The translations under genes and the position numbers were made by a program. From CAIKLP01 sp965279595 (GTDB taxonomy: Bacteria > Bacteroidota > Bacteroidia > Sphingobacteriales > Sphingobacteriaceae), in contig OZ257246.1 in assembly GCA_965279595.1 (NCBI GenBank), positions 2,356,001 to 2,420,000 on the forward strand: DNA of 64,000 nt, given 5' to 3'. The notes under the pieces were generated by a model. The model had not been told where the DNA came from. It did not search any database and worked only from the letters and a program-made list of their open reading frames with translations. Each line of letters opens with the position of its first letter. The stretch's first letter is position 1. This document shows positions 26,621 to 35,238 of the stretch, piece after piece.

Positions 26621-26819
26621 GTTTATTTCATTTGACATAATTTTTTAAAATCACGGTTTTTAAAAATTACAATTCATTCAGAATATATAATAGAAAACCT
26701 AACAATTTTGAACAAAATACTTTACTAATTGTTTCATTTTATATTCTATTTATAGATAATAAATACAAATATTTTGATATATTAAATTTTAACTATAAAT
26801 TAATTCAAAAAATAGAACC

Positions 26820-27257
26820 ATGTCAAAAATGGATAAGAAATACTCAAACACTGATATCATTGTTTATTGGAAACCTGAAAAATGTATTCATTCAAGAAAA
26901 TGTTTTACAAGTTTAGGTTCAGTATTTGACCCAAGAAAAAAACCATGGGTAAATATGGAAGGGGCTTCAACTCAAGAAATAATAGAGGTTGTGAGCAATT
27001 GCCCATCAGGAGCCCTCTCCTATTCAAAATTAGATGAATCAGTTGTAAAAACTAATGAAGTTCATGCTGACGAAGTGGATGTAAAAATTAAACCTTTACA
27101 AAATGGCCCAATTGAAATAACTGGAGAATGTATGATAATTGATGCAAATGGAGTTGAAAAGTATCAAACAGGAAAATTCTTTTTATGTAGATGTGGGGCT
27201 TCATCAAATAAACCCTTTTGTGATGGAACTCATAGAAAAGTTAATTTCATTGGATAA
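26820..27257 (+). CDS. Fusion of divergent 4Fe-4S domain and CDGSH iron-sulfur domain
   Basis: 145 residues. The N-terminal half is a divergent mono-cluster 4Fe-4S domain of the YjdI type (cysteines in EKCIHSRKCF and VVSNCPSGALSY). The C-terminal half is a CDGSH-type 2Fe-2S domain with FLCRCGASSNKPFCDGTH, the three-Cys-one-His set. Such proteins are electron carriers or cluster sensors in the cytoplasm. The stop overlaps the OsmC-family gene by one base, so the two are expressed together, and a role in oxidative stress or thiol chemistry is a reasonable inference. Confidence 0.9.
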   Translation: MSKMDKKYSNTDIIVYWKPEKCIHSRKCFTSLGSVFDPRKKPWVNMEGASTQEIIEVVSNCPSGALSYSKLDESVVKTNEVHADEVDVKIKPLQNGPIEITGECMIIDANGVEKYQTGKFFLCRCGASSNKPFCDGTHRKVNFIG

Positions 27258-27649
27258 TGAGTGTAATTATAAAAGCAACAAATTCTGAACTTGGCTATGA
27301 AACTAATATTCAAACAAGTTCTCACCAATTTTGGGTTGATGAAAGTCTAGAATTAAGTGGTAAAAGTTTAGGTCCAAATCCATTTGAAATTTTAGCAAGT
27401 TCATTAGCCTCTTGCACATGCATTACATTACGGATGTATGCAAATCGGAAACTGATAAATATTGGTAAAATTGAAGTGAATGTTGAATTGGATTATTCAG
27501 ACCCAAGCCAAACAGTATTTAAAAGGTCAATTCAATTTACTGAACCTCAAGATAATGAGCTCAAACAAAAATTATTAAATATTGCTAATAAATGTCCAAT
27601 ACATAAAATATTGAGTGCCAATATCATTATTGATAGTAAGCTTGTGTAA
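27257..27649 (+). CDS. OsmC/Ohr-family peroxidase-like protein
   Basis: 130 residues. The OsmC fold is indicated by GPNPFEILASSLASCTCITLR, with the first reactive Cys in the helix after the FEIL segment, and the second Cys in ANKCPIHKIL near the C-terminus. Members reduce organic hydroperoxides with a catalytic cysteine pair. It is coupled (one-base overlap) to the iron-sulfur fusion gene. Substrate is not predictable. Confidence 0.9.
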   Translation: MSVIIKATNSELGYETNIQTSSHQFWVDESLELSGKSLGPNPFEILASSLASCTCITLRMYANRKLINIGKIEVNVELDYSDPSQTVFKRSIQFTEPQDNELKQKLLNIANKCPIHKILSANIIIDSKLV

Positions 27650-27659
27650 ATTCAAATAA

Positions 27660-27690
27660 TTGCTGATACTCATTACAACTTATATATTTG
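27660..27690 (+). promoter_or_regulatory. Bacteroidota-type promoter TTG-N20-TATATTTG
   Basis: TTG at 27660-27662, 20-nt spacer, TATATTTG at 27683-27690. Only 4 nt (TTAA) separate the box from the ATG at 27695, which predicts a leaderless transcript for the penicillin-binding protein. Confidence 0.5.
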
Positions 27691-27694
27691 TTAA

Positions 27695-29962
27695 ATGGAT
27701 AAGCGTTGGATTAAGATACTTTATCAAATTGTAAGGGTCATTGCCATTTATTTGATTGCACTAGAATTAAATTTTCTGTGGTTATTTGGATACTCTCCTA
27801 GCATTAAAGAATTAAAGAACCCACCCTATTCAATTGCCTCTGAAGTTTATTCATCCGATAGCGTTCTATTAGGAAGATATTTTCGTGAAAATAGATCTCC
27901 AGTAATTTACGATAGTATTTCACCCTTATTAATTAAAGCACTTATTGCCACAGAGGATGTTCGGTTTTATCAACACCACGGAGTTGATTTTTATTCAATT
28001 ATCTCAAGTGTTTATTCAACCGCACAGGGTGATAAGCGAGGGGCGAGTACAATTACCCAACAACTTGCTAAAAATCTTTTTCGCACTAGAAGTAGAAATT
28101 CCCAAGGTTTAATTCGATTTGTACCTGGAATTAAAGCAATAGTTTATAAAACTAAAGAATGGATAACAGCCTTAAAGTTGGAATACTTATATGATAAAAA
28201 TGACATTATAGAAATGTATTTAAACACAGTGAGCTTTGGTAACAATGCATTTGGAATTAAAGTTGCCACAAAAAAATATTTCAATAAATTGCCCAACAGG
28301 TTGATGGAAGAAGAAGCTGCGCTTCTTGTAGGAATGCTAAAAGCTACATCAACATATAATCCAATAACAAATCCAGAAAAAGCATTAGAAAGAAGAAATA
28401 TTGTGCTGGCTCAAATGGAAAAAGATGGCGTAATATCTTCTAAAAAATTCAAGCTAATTGTAAAAAGGCCGATTAAATTAATGCTTTCAGAGGATGATGA
28501 AAAAGATAAAACCAAAGATTCATATATACGTACTGCCGTTGCCAATTATTTAGAAAAATGGTGTGATGATAATGGATATGATTTGTATGCTGATGGCTTA
28601 AAAATATATACAACCATAGATTCAAGAATGCAAAAGCATGCGGAAAATGCTATGCAAGAATGGATGAAAACTTTGCAAAAAAGATTTCAGAACACTTGGC
28701 AAAATGAAAATCCTTGGAGAGATGAAAATGGAAATGAAATTCCAAATTTTCTAAACACATTAGCAAAACGATTACCCATTTATAAATCTTTAGAAAAAAA
28801 ATATGGCGATCAAACAGATTCAATAGAATACTATTTGAACAAAAAGAAAAGGATGAGAATTTTTACTTGGAAAGCGGAAAAAGATACCACCTTTTCTACC
28901 TATGATTCATTGGCATACTATTCAAAAATATTACAATCAGGATTAATGACACTTGATCCTTTTAATGGATATATTAAAACTTGGGTAGGTGGAATAAATT
29001 ATAAATATTTCAAATATGATCATATCTATCAGGCTAAAAGGCAAGCAGGTTCTACATTTAAGCCATTTGTTTATTTAGCCGCTATTGATAAAGGATATTC
29101 ACCTTGTGATAAATTTGTTGATAAACCAATAACTATTAATTACAAAGAAGATGGTGAGGAAAAAACATGGTCACCAAAAAATAGCGATTGGAAATTTACT
29201 GGATATGAAATGTCTTTGAGATGGGCAATGGGTAAATCATGTAATTCAATTACAGCACAATTGACTGAAGCAATTGGTTGGGAAACAGTGGTAGAGTATG
29301 CAAAAAAAATGGGCATTGAAAGTGAGTTGAAAGCAGTTCCATCAGTTGGTTTAGGATCAAATGATGTCTCATTATTCGAAATGTTAAGAGCCTATGGGAC
29401 CTTTTTAAATAATGGAATTAAAACAGAACCCATATTAGTTAGGCAAATAAATGATCAAGATGGTAAAACATTAATTGAATTTAAAGCTAAACAAGAAAGA
29501 GTGATAAGTGAAGAAACTGCTTGGTTGATGTTATATATGTTTAAAGGAGGAATTGAAGAGCCAGGAGGAACTTCTCAAGCATTATGGGAATATGATCTTT
29601 GGAAAAAGGGAAATGAAATTGGTGGCAAAACAGGTACCACTTCAAATCATTCAGATGGTTGGTACATGGGTATTTCCAAAGATTTAGTAACTGGTGTTTG
29701 GGTTGGTGCTGATGAAAGAAGTATACATTTTAAAACTTCAGCTTATGGTGAAGGTTCGAAAACTGCTCTACCTATTTATGGTAAATTTATGGAAAAACTA
29801 TATCATGATCCTTTGAGTGGAATTGTTTACTCCAAATTTCCAAAACCTATTAATAAAATAACAAGAGAATATTATTGTCCAACACCAAGACCTCGCATAG
29901 ATACTAGCAAAGTAGATAGTAGCACTGTACTCTTAAATGATTCTACGAAAATAGTTGAATAA
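27695..29962 (+). CDS. Class A penicillin-binding protein (PBP1A-like)
   Basis: 755 residues, bifunctional peptidoglycan synthase. One N-terminal transmembrane helix (about 8-28). The GT51 glycosyltransferase domain has catalytic Glu in ATEDVRFYQHHGVD, plus GASTITQQLAKNLF and EMYLNTVSFGNNAFG. The transpeptidase domain has STFK in RQAGSTFKPFVY, SCN in GKSCNSITAQ and KTG in GGKTGTTSN. It polymerises glycan strands and crosslinks stem peptides outside the inner membrane. It is a single-gene unit preceded by a good promoter and followed by a terminator. Confidence 0.95.
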   Translation: MDKRWIKILYQIVRVIAIYLIALELNFLWLFGYSPSIKELKNPPYSIASEVYSSDSVLLGRYFRENRSPVIYDSISPLLIKALIATEDVRFYQHHGVDFYSIISSVYSTAQGDKRGASTITQQLAKNLFRTRSRNSQGLIRFVPGIKAIVYKTKEWITALKLEYLYDKNDIIEMYLNTVSFGNNAFGIKVATKKYFNKLPNRLMEEEAALLVGMLKATSTYNPITNPEKALERRNIVLAQMEKDGVISSKKFKLIVKRPIKLMLSEDDEKDKTKDSYIRTAVANYLEKWCDDNGYDLYADGLKIYTTIDSRMQKHAENAMQEWMKTLQKRFQNTWQNENPWRDENGNEIPNFLNTLAKRLPIYKSLEKKYGDQTDSIEYYLNKKKRMRIFTWKAEKDTTFSTYDSLAYYSKILQSGLMTLDPFNGYIKTWVGGINYKYFKYDHIYQAKRQAGSTFKPFVYLAAIDKGYSPCDKFVDKPITINYKEDGEEKTWSPKNSDWKFTGYEMSLRWAMGKSCNSITAQLTEAIGWETVVEYAKKMGIESELKAVPSVGLGSNDVSLFEMLRAYGTFLNNGIKTEPILVRQINDQDGKTLIEFKAKQERVISEETAWLMLYMFKGGIEEPGGTSQALWEYDLWKKGNEIGGKTGTTSNHSDGWYMGISKDLVTGVWVGADERSIHFKTSAYGEGSKTALPIYGKFMEKLYHDPLSGIVYSKFPKPINKITREYYCPTPRPRIDTSKVDSSTVLLNDSTKIVE

Positions 29963-30001
29963 AAAAAGCCAACAAAATGTAAATTATTTTGTTGGCTTTT
30001 C
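29963..30001 (+). terminator. Intrinsic terminator after the PBP gene
   Basis: AAAAAGCCAACAAAAT and its complement ATTTTGTTGGCTTTT around a short loop, flanked by A- and T-runs; possibly bidirectional for the convergent peptidase operon. Confidence 0.88.
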
Positions 30002-30015
30002 TTATTTAAATCTAT

Positions 30016-31326
30016 TTACTGTATTTTTTGTAGAAATATTTCAGAACTTATTTGGCTCAAATCTCCTAAATAAGACCATCTTATTCCAGTAATATATTTA
30101 TTAAATACTGCATTTACTTCTTTAGGTGAAACCTTGCTCATATTATCAATAAAACTATTATAGTTCTTCCAATTACCCTTTGATTCAGCAGATCCTAAAC
30201 CTTGAGTTTGTGCTGCATTGGTTTCTAGTCCCATGTAATATGTAGTAACATATGAACTTTTTTGATCAGTAATTTCCTTTTCAGAGAAACCGTTTTTTCT
30301 GATTTTTTTCAACTCATCAATCATCACTTGTACTGATTGTTTTGGATCAGTAGTACTTACATATATATTAGTTGAAGGATTAATATTAGTTACATAAAAA
30401 GCTCCTGGTGCGTAAGATAAACTTCTTTTTGTTCTGATTTCATCAAACAAACGATCAGCTAAAATCCCAAATGCTAGTTGCATTGCATAAGCCTCAGAAG
30501 TGCCATATGCAGGGGCATTCATTACACCTCTAATATAATTTGTTGCAATTTTTCGATCTTCAGTATTCATTGTAGATTGAGAAATGTTCAACAAAGTAGG
30601 TTTTATTGGAGTAAAGTTTCCTTCTGGAAATCCTATAACCATTTTCTTTACTTTTTCAATTAAATCAGCACGATCTACTTTCCCTACAACTACTAAAAAA
30701 CATTGCTTTTTATTGATGATTTTTTTATAGTGAGCTTTGATATCGTCTAAGGAAATTTTCGTTAAACTTTCTTCTGAACCATTTATTTTTTTATCATAAT
30801 TCAAATTCGCAAATGCATCTGTCATTGCCATATCTCCCAAGTAGGTGTCTGGATCAGATATTCCTTGTTTTACATTTGAAATTTGTGACTCTTTGTTTTT
30901 TGCAAATTCTTCTTGATCAAACAAAGGTGAGGTAATAACATCTTCAAATATTTCCCATGATTGGTTAAAATTCTTTTGAATACAATTTAAGGATACATTC
31001 GAAAAATCGAAATTAGATGCACTTCCTATTGAACTTCCCATCTTATCAAGCTGACGGTTTAATTCAGATTTCGAATATTTAGATGTACCTCCAGTTGATG
31101 ATATATCCAAAGTTAAAGTTTCAATACCTTCTAAATCTTTACTATAATTAGCTGTACCACCTTTAATAAAAAATCTAGCGCTTACAATTTGATTACTACT
31201 TGGTTTATAAATTACTTTAAAACCATCAACTACTATTTCTTCAGCAGTTGACTTTGATTGAGCTAGGGCATTGCCACCTATTAAAATACTAGCTGCAATA
31301 AATATATTTTTGAATGTCTGTTTCAT
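30016..31326 (-). CDS. M16-family peptidase-like subunit, non-catalytic
   Basis: 436 residues. Signal peptide (ends IGGNALAQ) and two M16 domains. In place of the zinc motif HxxEH there is DLEGIETLTLDIS, so it is inactive. It keeps M16 features such as FFIKGGTANY and, in the second half, a typical RLFDEIRTKRSLSYAPGAFY (Tyr/Arg region that helps hold substrate). It is the partner of the catalytic subunit encoded 7 nt upstream, as in mitochondrial processing peptidase and bacterial two-subunit M16B enzymes. Probably periplasmic. Confidence 0.9.
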   Translation of the reverse strand: MKQTFKNIFIAASILIGGNALAQSKSTAEEIVVDGFKVIYKPSSNQIVSARFFIKGGTANYSKDLEGIETLTLDISSTGGTSKYSKSELNRQLDKMGSSIGSASNFDFSNVSLNCIQKNFNQSWEIFEDVITSPLFDQEEFAKNKESQISNVKQGISDPDTYLGDMAMTDAFANLNYDKKINGSEESLTKISLDDIKAHYKKIINKKQCFLVVVGKVDRADLIEKVKKMVIGFPEGNFTPIKPTLLNISQSTMNTEDRKIATNYIRGVMNAPAYGTSEAYAMQLAFGILADRLFDEIRTKRSLSYAPGAFYVTNINPSTNIYVSTTDPKQSVQVMIDELKKIRKNGFSEKEITDQKSSYVTTYYMGLETNAAQTQGLGSAESKGNWKNYNSFIDNMSKVSPKEVNAVFNKYITGIRWSYLGDLSQISSEIFLQKIQ

Positions 31327-31333
31327 CGTTCGT

Positions 31334-33034
31334 TTATTTTTTTACAATGGTAAAAGTTACATTTCTAGCTGCAGTTTTTTCTTCTTCTGAATTTGCTTTT
31401 ACAATAGCCACTTGAAATTTCTTGTTTGAAGTACCAATGATTCTTGTTTCTGCAATTCCAGCGTCAGCTAGTGCCTTCAAAATACTATTGTAACGTTCAG
31501 TACCAATAGTTTTAGATTCTCCTTCATGCATACTTGCTTCTACTTTGATATTTGCATTTGGATTAATAGTTAACCATTGAATTAGGCTATTAAATTTTTC
31601 TGCATTTTTTTCTTCAGTAATACTTAATCCATTCAATGGGAAATTCAAAGTGTATTCCTTCATATCTAAGGTAGCTGCAAAAAACTTATCTGTATTCATT
31701 GATTTACGCATACCGTTTCTCATCATCACTCCCATTACATATGGTTGTCCTTTGATGTACTTTCTAACGTAATTTTTAATATCTTCTCTTGTGATTTTTT
31801 GAAGGTTATCTTGATAATTTGTATAGTACCCTATGGTAGCTGAACACCACCAAAATGTAACTGTATGAACAAATTGAGATGGTTTCTCTTTACCAAATGC
31901 ATCTTGAACCGCTAATTGATCTTTTGATGTTTGTAATTGTTCATCTGTAAAGTAATCATCATTATCCCACTCGTTGATATTTTTCCAAAGCACTTTGTAG
32001 GCTTCTTCAATTTTACGTGGATTTGGTACAAGTATTACTTGTATAGGGCCAACATATTTTGCAGTTTGATAACCCACCTGAACTTGAAATGCTAAGCCTG
32101 TTTCAACTAATTCTTTGTATAATTTCGAGTTTTTTTGTTGAAGAATAAAAGAAAATACATCTGCTGCATAAGTTGCTTTTAAATCATTCCTGGTATCTGG
32201 ACCGTGGTAAGATAACATAAACAAAGGAACTTGAGCATTTGCTGATTCAATAACAAATTGTTTCGAATATTCAATTGGTGTGAATTCTGGAATTGGATAT
32301 TTTTGAAATGGATCAAATCCAGAAGGTTGCCAATCACCCATTTTCTTTTCTACTTCAGCAAAAATTTTATTATGATCAACATCACCACAAACAGCTAATA
32401 ATGAATTATTCGGCCAGTAGTATTTGTTCTTTATCACATTCATTTTTTCAGTCGTCGCTGATAAAATTATTTTATAATCTCCTATTGGATTTTTTCTGCT
32501 GTAATTTTCTTTCCAAACTTCTTTATTCGTTCTATCAAATAAAGCAAAAAATGGATTTGACTCCGCTCTTTGAAATTCTCCAGCTACTACAGGGTTTTCT
32601 CTTCTCATTTCAGCAGTATCAAATAATGGATACCTGATTGCACTGTTCATAAAATCAATTCCTTCTACAATTTTATCTTTACTTAAAGTAAAAAAGTAAT
32701 TCACTCTTTCATCTGAAGTTGTTCCATTAAAAGAAATTCCTAATTCATTTACTCTATCTAAAAATGCTTTTTGTGAAGGATATGTTTTATTGGCTTTGAA
32801 AAACATGTGCTCATATAGATGGCTCAACCCATTATATTCTGGATCTTCCGTATAGGCACCGTTTTTTACACAAATTTCAACTGTTGCTAACGGAACATTG
32901 GCATCTTCGATAACCAATACTTCTAAGCCGTTATTCAGTTTCTTCATAAAAAAGTTTTCGGGTAACTTTTCTTGAGCCGTTGCAACTAACCCATAACTGG
33001 TTATGGTCAACAATACTAATAGTCGTTTAAACAT
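31334..33034 (-). CDS. M16 zinc peptidase with C-terminal OmpA-like segment
   Basis: 566 residues. Signal peptide (ends GLVATAQ), then an M16 peptidase with the inverted zinc motif H72-L-Y-E75-H76 and the downstream Glu in NPVVAGEFQRAESNP. The M16 part ends at about residue 465. The last about 95 residues (475-566) resemble the OmpA/MotB peptidoglycan-binding fold: FNSLIQWLTINPNANIKVEA, GTERYNSILKALADAGI, then a final strand. An M16 peptidase joined to such a domain is unusual and would tie the protease to the cell wall. Forms an operon with the non-catalytic subunit. Fold identity of the tail is an inference from pattern. Confidence 0.88.
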   Translation of the reverse strand: MFKRLLVLLTITSYGLVATAQEKLPENFFMKKLNNGLEVLVIEDANVPLATVEICVKNGAYTEDPEYNGLSHLYEHMFFKANKTYPSQKAFLDRVNELGISFNGTTSDERVNYFFTLSKDKIVEGIDFMNSAIRYPLFDTAEMRRENPVVAGEFQRAESNPFFALFDRTNKEVWKENYSRKNPIGDYKIILSATTEKMNVIKNKYYWPNNSLLAVCGDVDHNKIFAEVEKKMGDWQPSGFDPFQKYPIPEFTPIEYSKQFVIESANAQVPLFMLSYHGPDTRNDLKATYAADVFSFILQQKNSKLYKELVETGLAFQVQVGYQTAKYVGPIQVILVPNPRKIEEAYKVLWKNINEWDNDDYFTDEQLQTSKDQLAVQDAFGKEKPSQFVHTVTFWWCSATIGYYTNYQDNLQKITREDIKNYVRKYIKGQPYVMGVMMRNGMRKSMNTDKFFAATLDMKEYTLNFPLNGLSITEEKNAEKFNSLIQWLTINPNANIKVEASMHEGESKTIGTERYNSILKALADAGIAETRIIGTSNKKFQVAIVKANSEEEKTAARNVTFTIVKK

Positions 33035-33111
33035 TTTATCTTAAATTAATATGCTGCTAATATATTGCTATTTCGAAAAAAAGTTGGTAATAATTACTTT
33101 ACAAACAAATT

Positions 33112-33978
33112 TTACATAAAATCAACAATTGCTTGATTCACTTCATTGGGCTTTTCGAAATGAACAAAATGACCTGCTTTGGCTATTATTTGAAGTTTTG
33201 AATTTTTTATTTCTTTTTGAGCTTGATTACCAATATCTGATGCATTGCCATGGTTCAAGTATGGATTTGGGATTAATATATCTTTTTCTCCAAAGATAAT
33301 TAAGGTGGGAATATCAATTTTAAAGAGAAATTCGGCAATTGGTGTATCAAGCATCGCTTGGGCCGAACGACTAATCATACTACTATAATGCCTAATATTA
33401 GCTCTTTTAAGTACTAAAGTCATACTAGATAATAACGCTTCAGCTCCTTTAGGGAATTGATAAAAGAATGATTTAATTAAATTGTTGATGGAGTTAATAT
33501 CAGAATATGCAAATCTTAATAAATGCATACTATTTTTTAATATCATTTTTTCAGTGGAACTGAATTTTTCAATTCCGGCAGGTGCAATTAAAATCAATTT
33601 CTGAAATAAAAATGGATACCTCAAACATAATAATAATGCAATTTGCCCGCCCATTGAATGACCACAAAGAGTGATCTTTTTTTCCTTTATCCCCATCTTT
33701 TCAATGAATGCTACAATTGTTTCTGCAAAGAAAACCAGACTAAAACTTTCATTTTTTTTATCAGATAAACCATGTCCAGGTAAATCTATTGCAATACATC
33801 TGTATTTATTAGAAAGTACTTCAATGTTATGTGCCCAAGTTGGTATAAATCCACCCATTCCATGAATAAACAAAATGATTTCTTCCTGCTCCCCTTCATC
33901 AATGTAGGCTATATGGTGATTAGAAGGAAGCGTTAATTGATTAACAGTAAATGGTAGATAATATTTAGATGTATTCAT
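33112..33978 (-). CDS. Alpha/beta hydrolase
   Basis: 288 residues with the start used here. Oxyanion motif LFIHGMGGFIPTW, strand IDLPGHGLSDK, nucleophile elbow LCGHSMGGQ (Ser), acid in IPTLIIFGEKDILIP and His in KAGHFVHFEKP: the full catalytic set of a haloalkane-dehalogenase/esterase-type hydrolase. The substrate is unknown. An upstream ATG at 34029 in frame would add 17 residues, but it directly follows the terminator stem of the phaC gene, so the ATG at 33978 is preferred. It lies just after phaC and might act on acyl-CoA or polymer-derived esters, which is a guess from position. Confidence 0.83.
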   Translation of the reverse strand: MNTSKYYLPFTVNQLTLPSNHHIAYIDEGEQEEIILFIHGMGGFIPTWAHNIEVLSNKYRCIAIDLPGHGLSDKKNESFSLVFFAETIVAFIEKMGIKEKKITLCGHSMGGQIALLLCLRYPFLFQKLILIAPAGIEKFSSTEKMILKNSMHLLRFAYSDINSINNLIKSFFYQFPKGAEALLSSMTLVLKRANIRHYSSMISRSAQAMLDTPIAEFLFKIDIPTLIIFGEKDILIPNPYLNHGNASDIGNQAQKEIKNSKLQIIAKAGHFVHFEKPNEVNQAIVDFM

Positions 33979-34027
33979 TGCTCGAAGATAACATTCCCAA
34001 TTCAATTCAAGTGAACAAATACGTAGC

Positions 34028-34063
34028 ATAAAAAAGGCCCGGTTAAACCGAGCCTTTAATTTT
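34028..34063 (-). terminator. Intrinsic terminator after phaC
   Basis: On the minus strand: AAAGGCTCGGTT-taaCCGGGCCTTT stem (one wobble) followed by TTTT; lies directly after the phaC stop. Confidence 0.88.
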
Positions 34064-35122
34064 TTATTTTGATCTATTCAGCATCCATGTTGCTATTGCT
34101 GGACCTAATTCTTTTTGAGAACGAGCACCAACAAAAACACCAATATGTCCGCCTTGGAAGGCATAGATTTCATTGTCTTTCGAGCCAATTGCATCGTTTA
34201 AAGGCACAGTCGCTGATTTTGGTATAATGTTATCATCCGTTGCATAAATATTCATCACAGGCATTGTAATGTTTCTCAAGTTCACTTGCTTTCCACCAAT
34301 TACTAATTCACCTTTAATTAATTTATTATCTTGAAATAAATCTTTGATATATTGACGATAACATTCTCCTGGAAAATCAGGACAATCAGCTTTCCAAGAT
34401 TCCATTCTTAAGAAGTTCATCATTTTTGCTTCATCTTCTAGTGAATCCATAATACCAGTATATTTACTAATACTCATTGTTGGTTTTAACATGGCAAATG
34501 CTTGGTTAAGCATATCTGCAGACATGTTACCTACGGTATCAACTATTGCATCAACTTTGATATCTTTTGCCCAACGGAACAATACACTTTCATTACCTGA
34601 AAATTCAAATGGAGCAACTAATACTGTTAATGATTTTATTTTTTCTGGATAAAGGGCTGCATAAATTGTGCTAAAAGTACCACCTTGACAAATTCCCATT
34701 TTGTGAATTTTATCATTACCAGTTGATTTACGAACGAAATCAACTGCATCATTCATAAAGCCATTGATATAATCATCCATCGTTAAATATTTATCTTGTT
34801 TGGTTGGATATCCCCAATCCATGATATAAATATCTAATCCTTCATCTAATAGTTTTTTTACCAAACTACGGTCAGGTTGCAAATCCAATACATCATGACG
34901 ATTGATGATTGCAAAACTAATTAAAACTGGAATTTTAGATTTTGCAGGAGTATCTCTCTTATAATGATACATTTTTACTAAATCACTCTGCCAAACCAAT
35001 TCTTTAGCTGTAGTTGCTACGTCTACTGATTGAATGTTTTTTAATGTTTCATAACCTTTAGCCAATTTGGTTCCAATTTTGCTAAACTCTTCTAATAACT
35101 CTGCACTATTATAATTTGCCAT
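34064..35122 (-). CDS. phaC: Class III polyhydroxyalkanoate synthase catalytic subunit PhaC
   Basis: 352 residues, the length of class III PhaC subunits (class I is near 590). Lipase-box-like GICQGG holds the catalytic Cys at residue 145. The Asp (IYATDDNIIPKSA) and His (FQGGHIGVFVG) complete the triad. Other typical blocks are MDWGYPTKQDKYLTMDDYI near 101-119. It polymerises 3-hydroxyacyl-CoA at the granule surface, working with PhaE. The phaE gene lies 116 nt upstream with a terminator-like hairpin between them. Confidence 0.93.
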   Translation of the reverse strand: MANYNSAELLEEFSKIGTKLAKGYETLKNIQSVDVATTAKELVWQSDLVKMYHYKRDTPAKSKIPVLISFAIINRHDVLDLQPDRSLVKKLLDEGLDIYIMDWGYPTKQDKYLTMDDYINGFMNDAVDFVRKSTGNDKIHKMGICQGGTFSTIYAALYPEKIKSLTVLVAPFEFSGNESVLFRWAKDIKVDAIVDTVGNMSADMLNQAFAMLKPTMSISKYTGIMDSLEDEAKMMNFLRMESWKADCPDFPGECYRQYIKDLFQDNKLIKGELVIGGKQVNLRNITMPVMNIYATDDNIIPKSATVPLNDAIGSKDNEIYAFQGGHIGVFVGARSQKELGPAIATWMLNRSK

Positions 35123-35183
35123 TGATTTTTTTATTTATTTGTTGCCTAAGATTGAAAATAGTAATTACAATTCAAAATAAAAG

Positions 35184-35212
35184 ATGCGGATCAACCCAAT
35201 GACCCGCACCTT
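35184..35212 (-). terminator. Terminator- or attenuator-like hairpin between phaE and phaC
   Basis: On the minus strand, GGTGCGGGTCA-ttggg-TTGATCCGCATC forms an about 11-bp stem with G-U pairs, followed by TTTTATTTTG. It stands in the phaE-phaC gap, so it could reduce phaC transcription relative to phaE or mark separate units. Confidence 0.7.
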
Positions 35213-35238
35213 CTAAAACCCAAACTATAATTTTACTC

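Noticed and set aside
33979..34029. 17-residue extension of the alpha/beta hydrolase
   Set aside because: The ATG would fall directly after the phaC terminator stem, and the extension has no counterpart in the fold.
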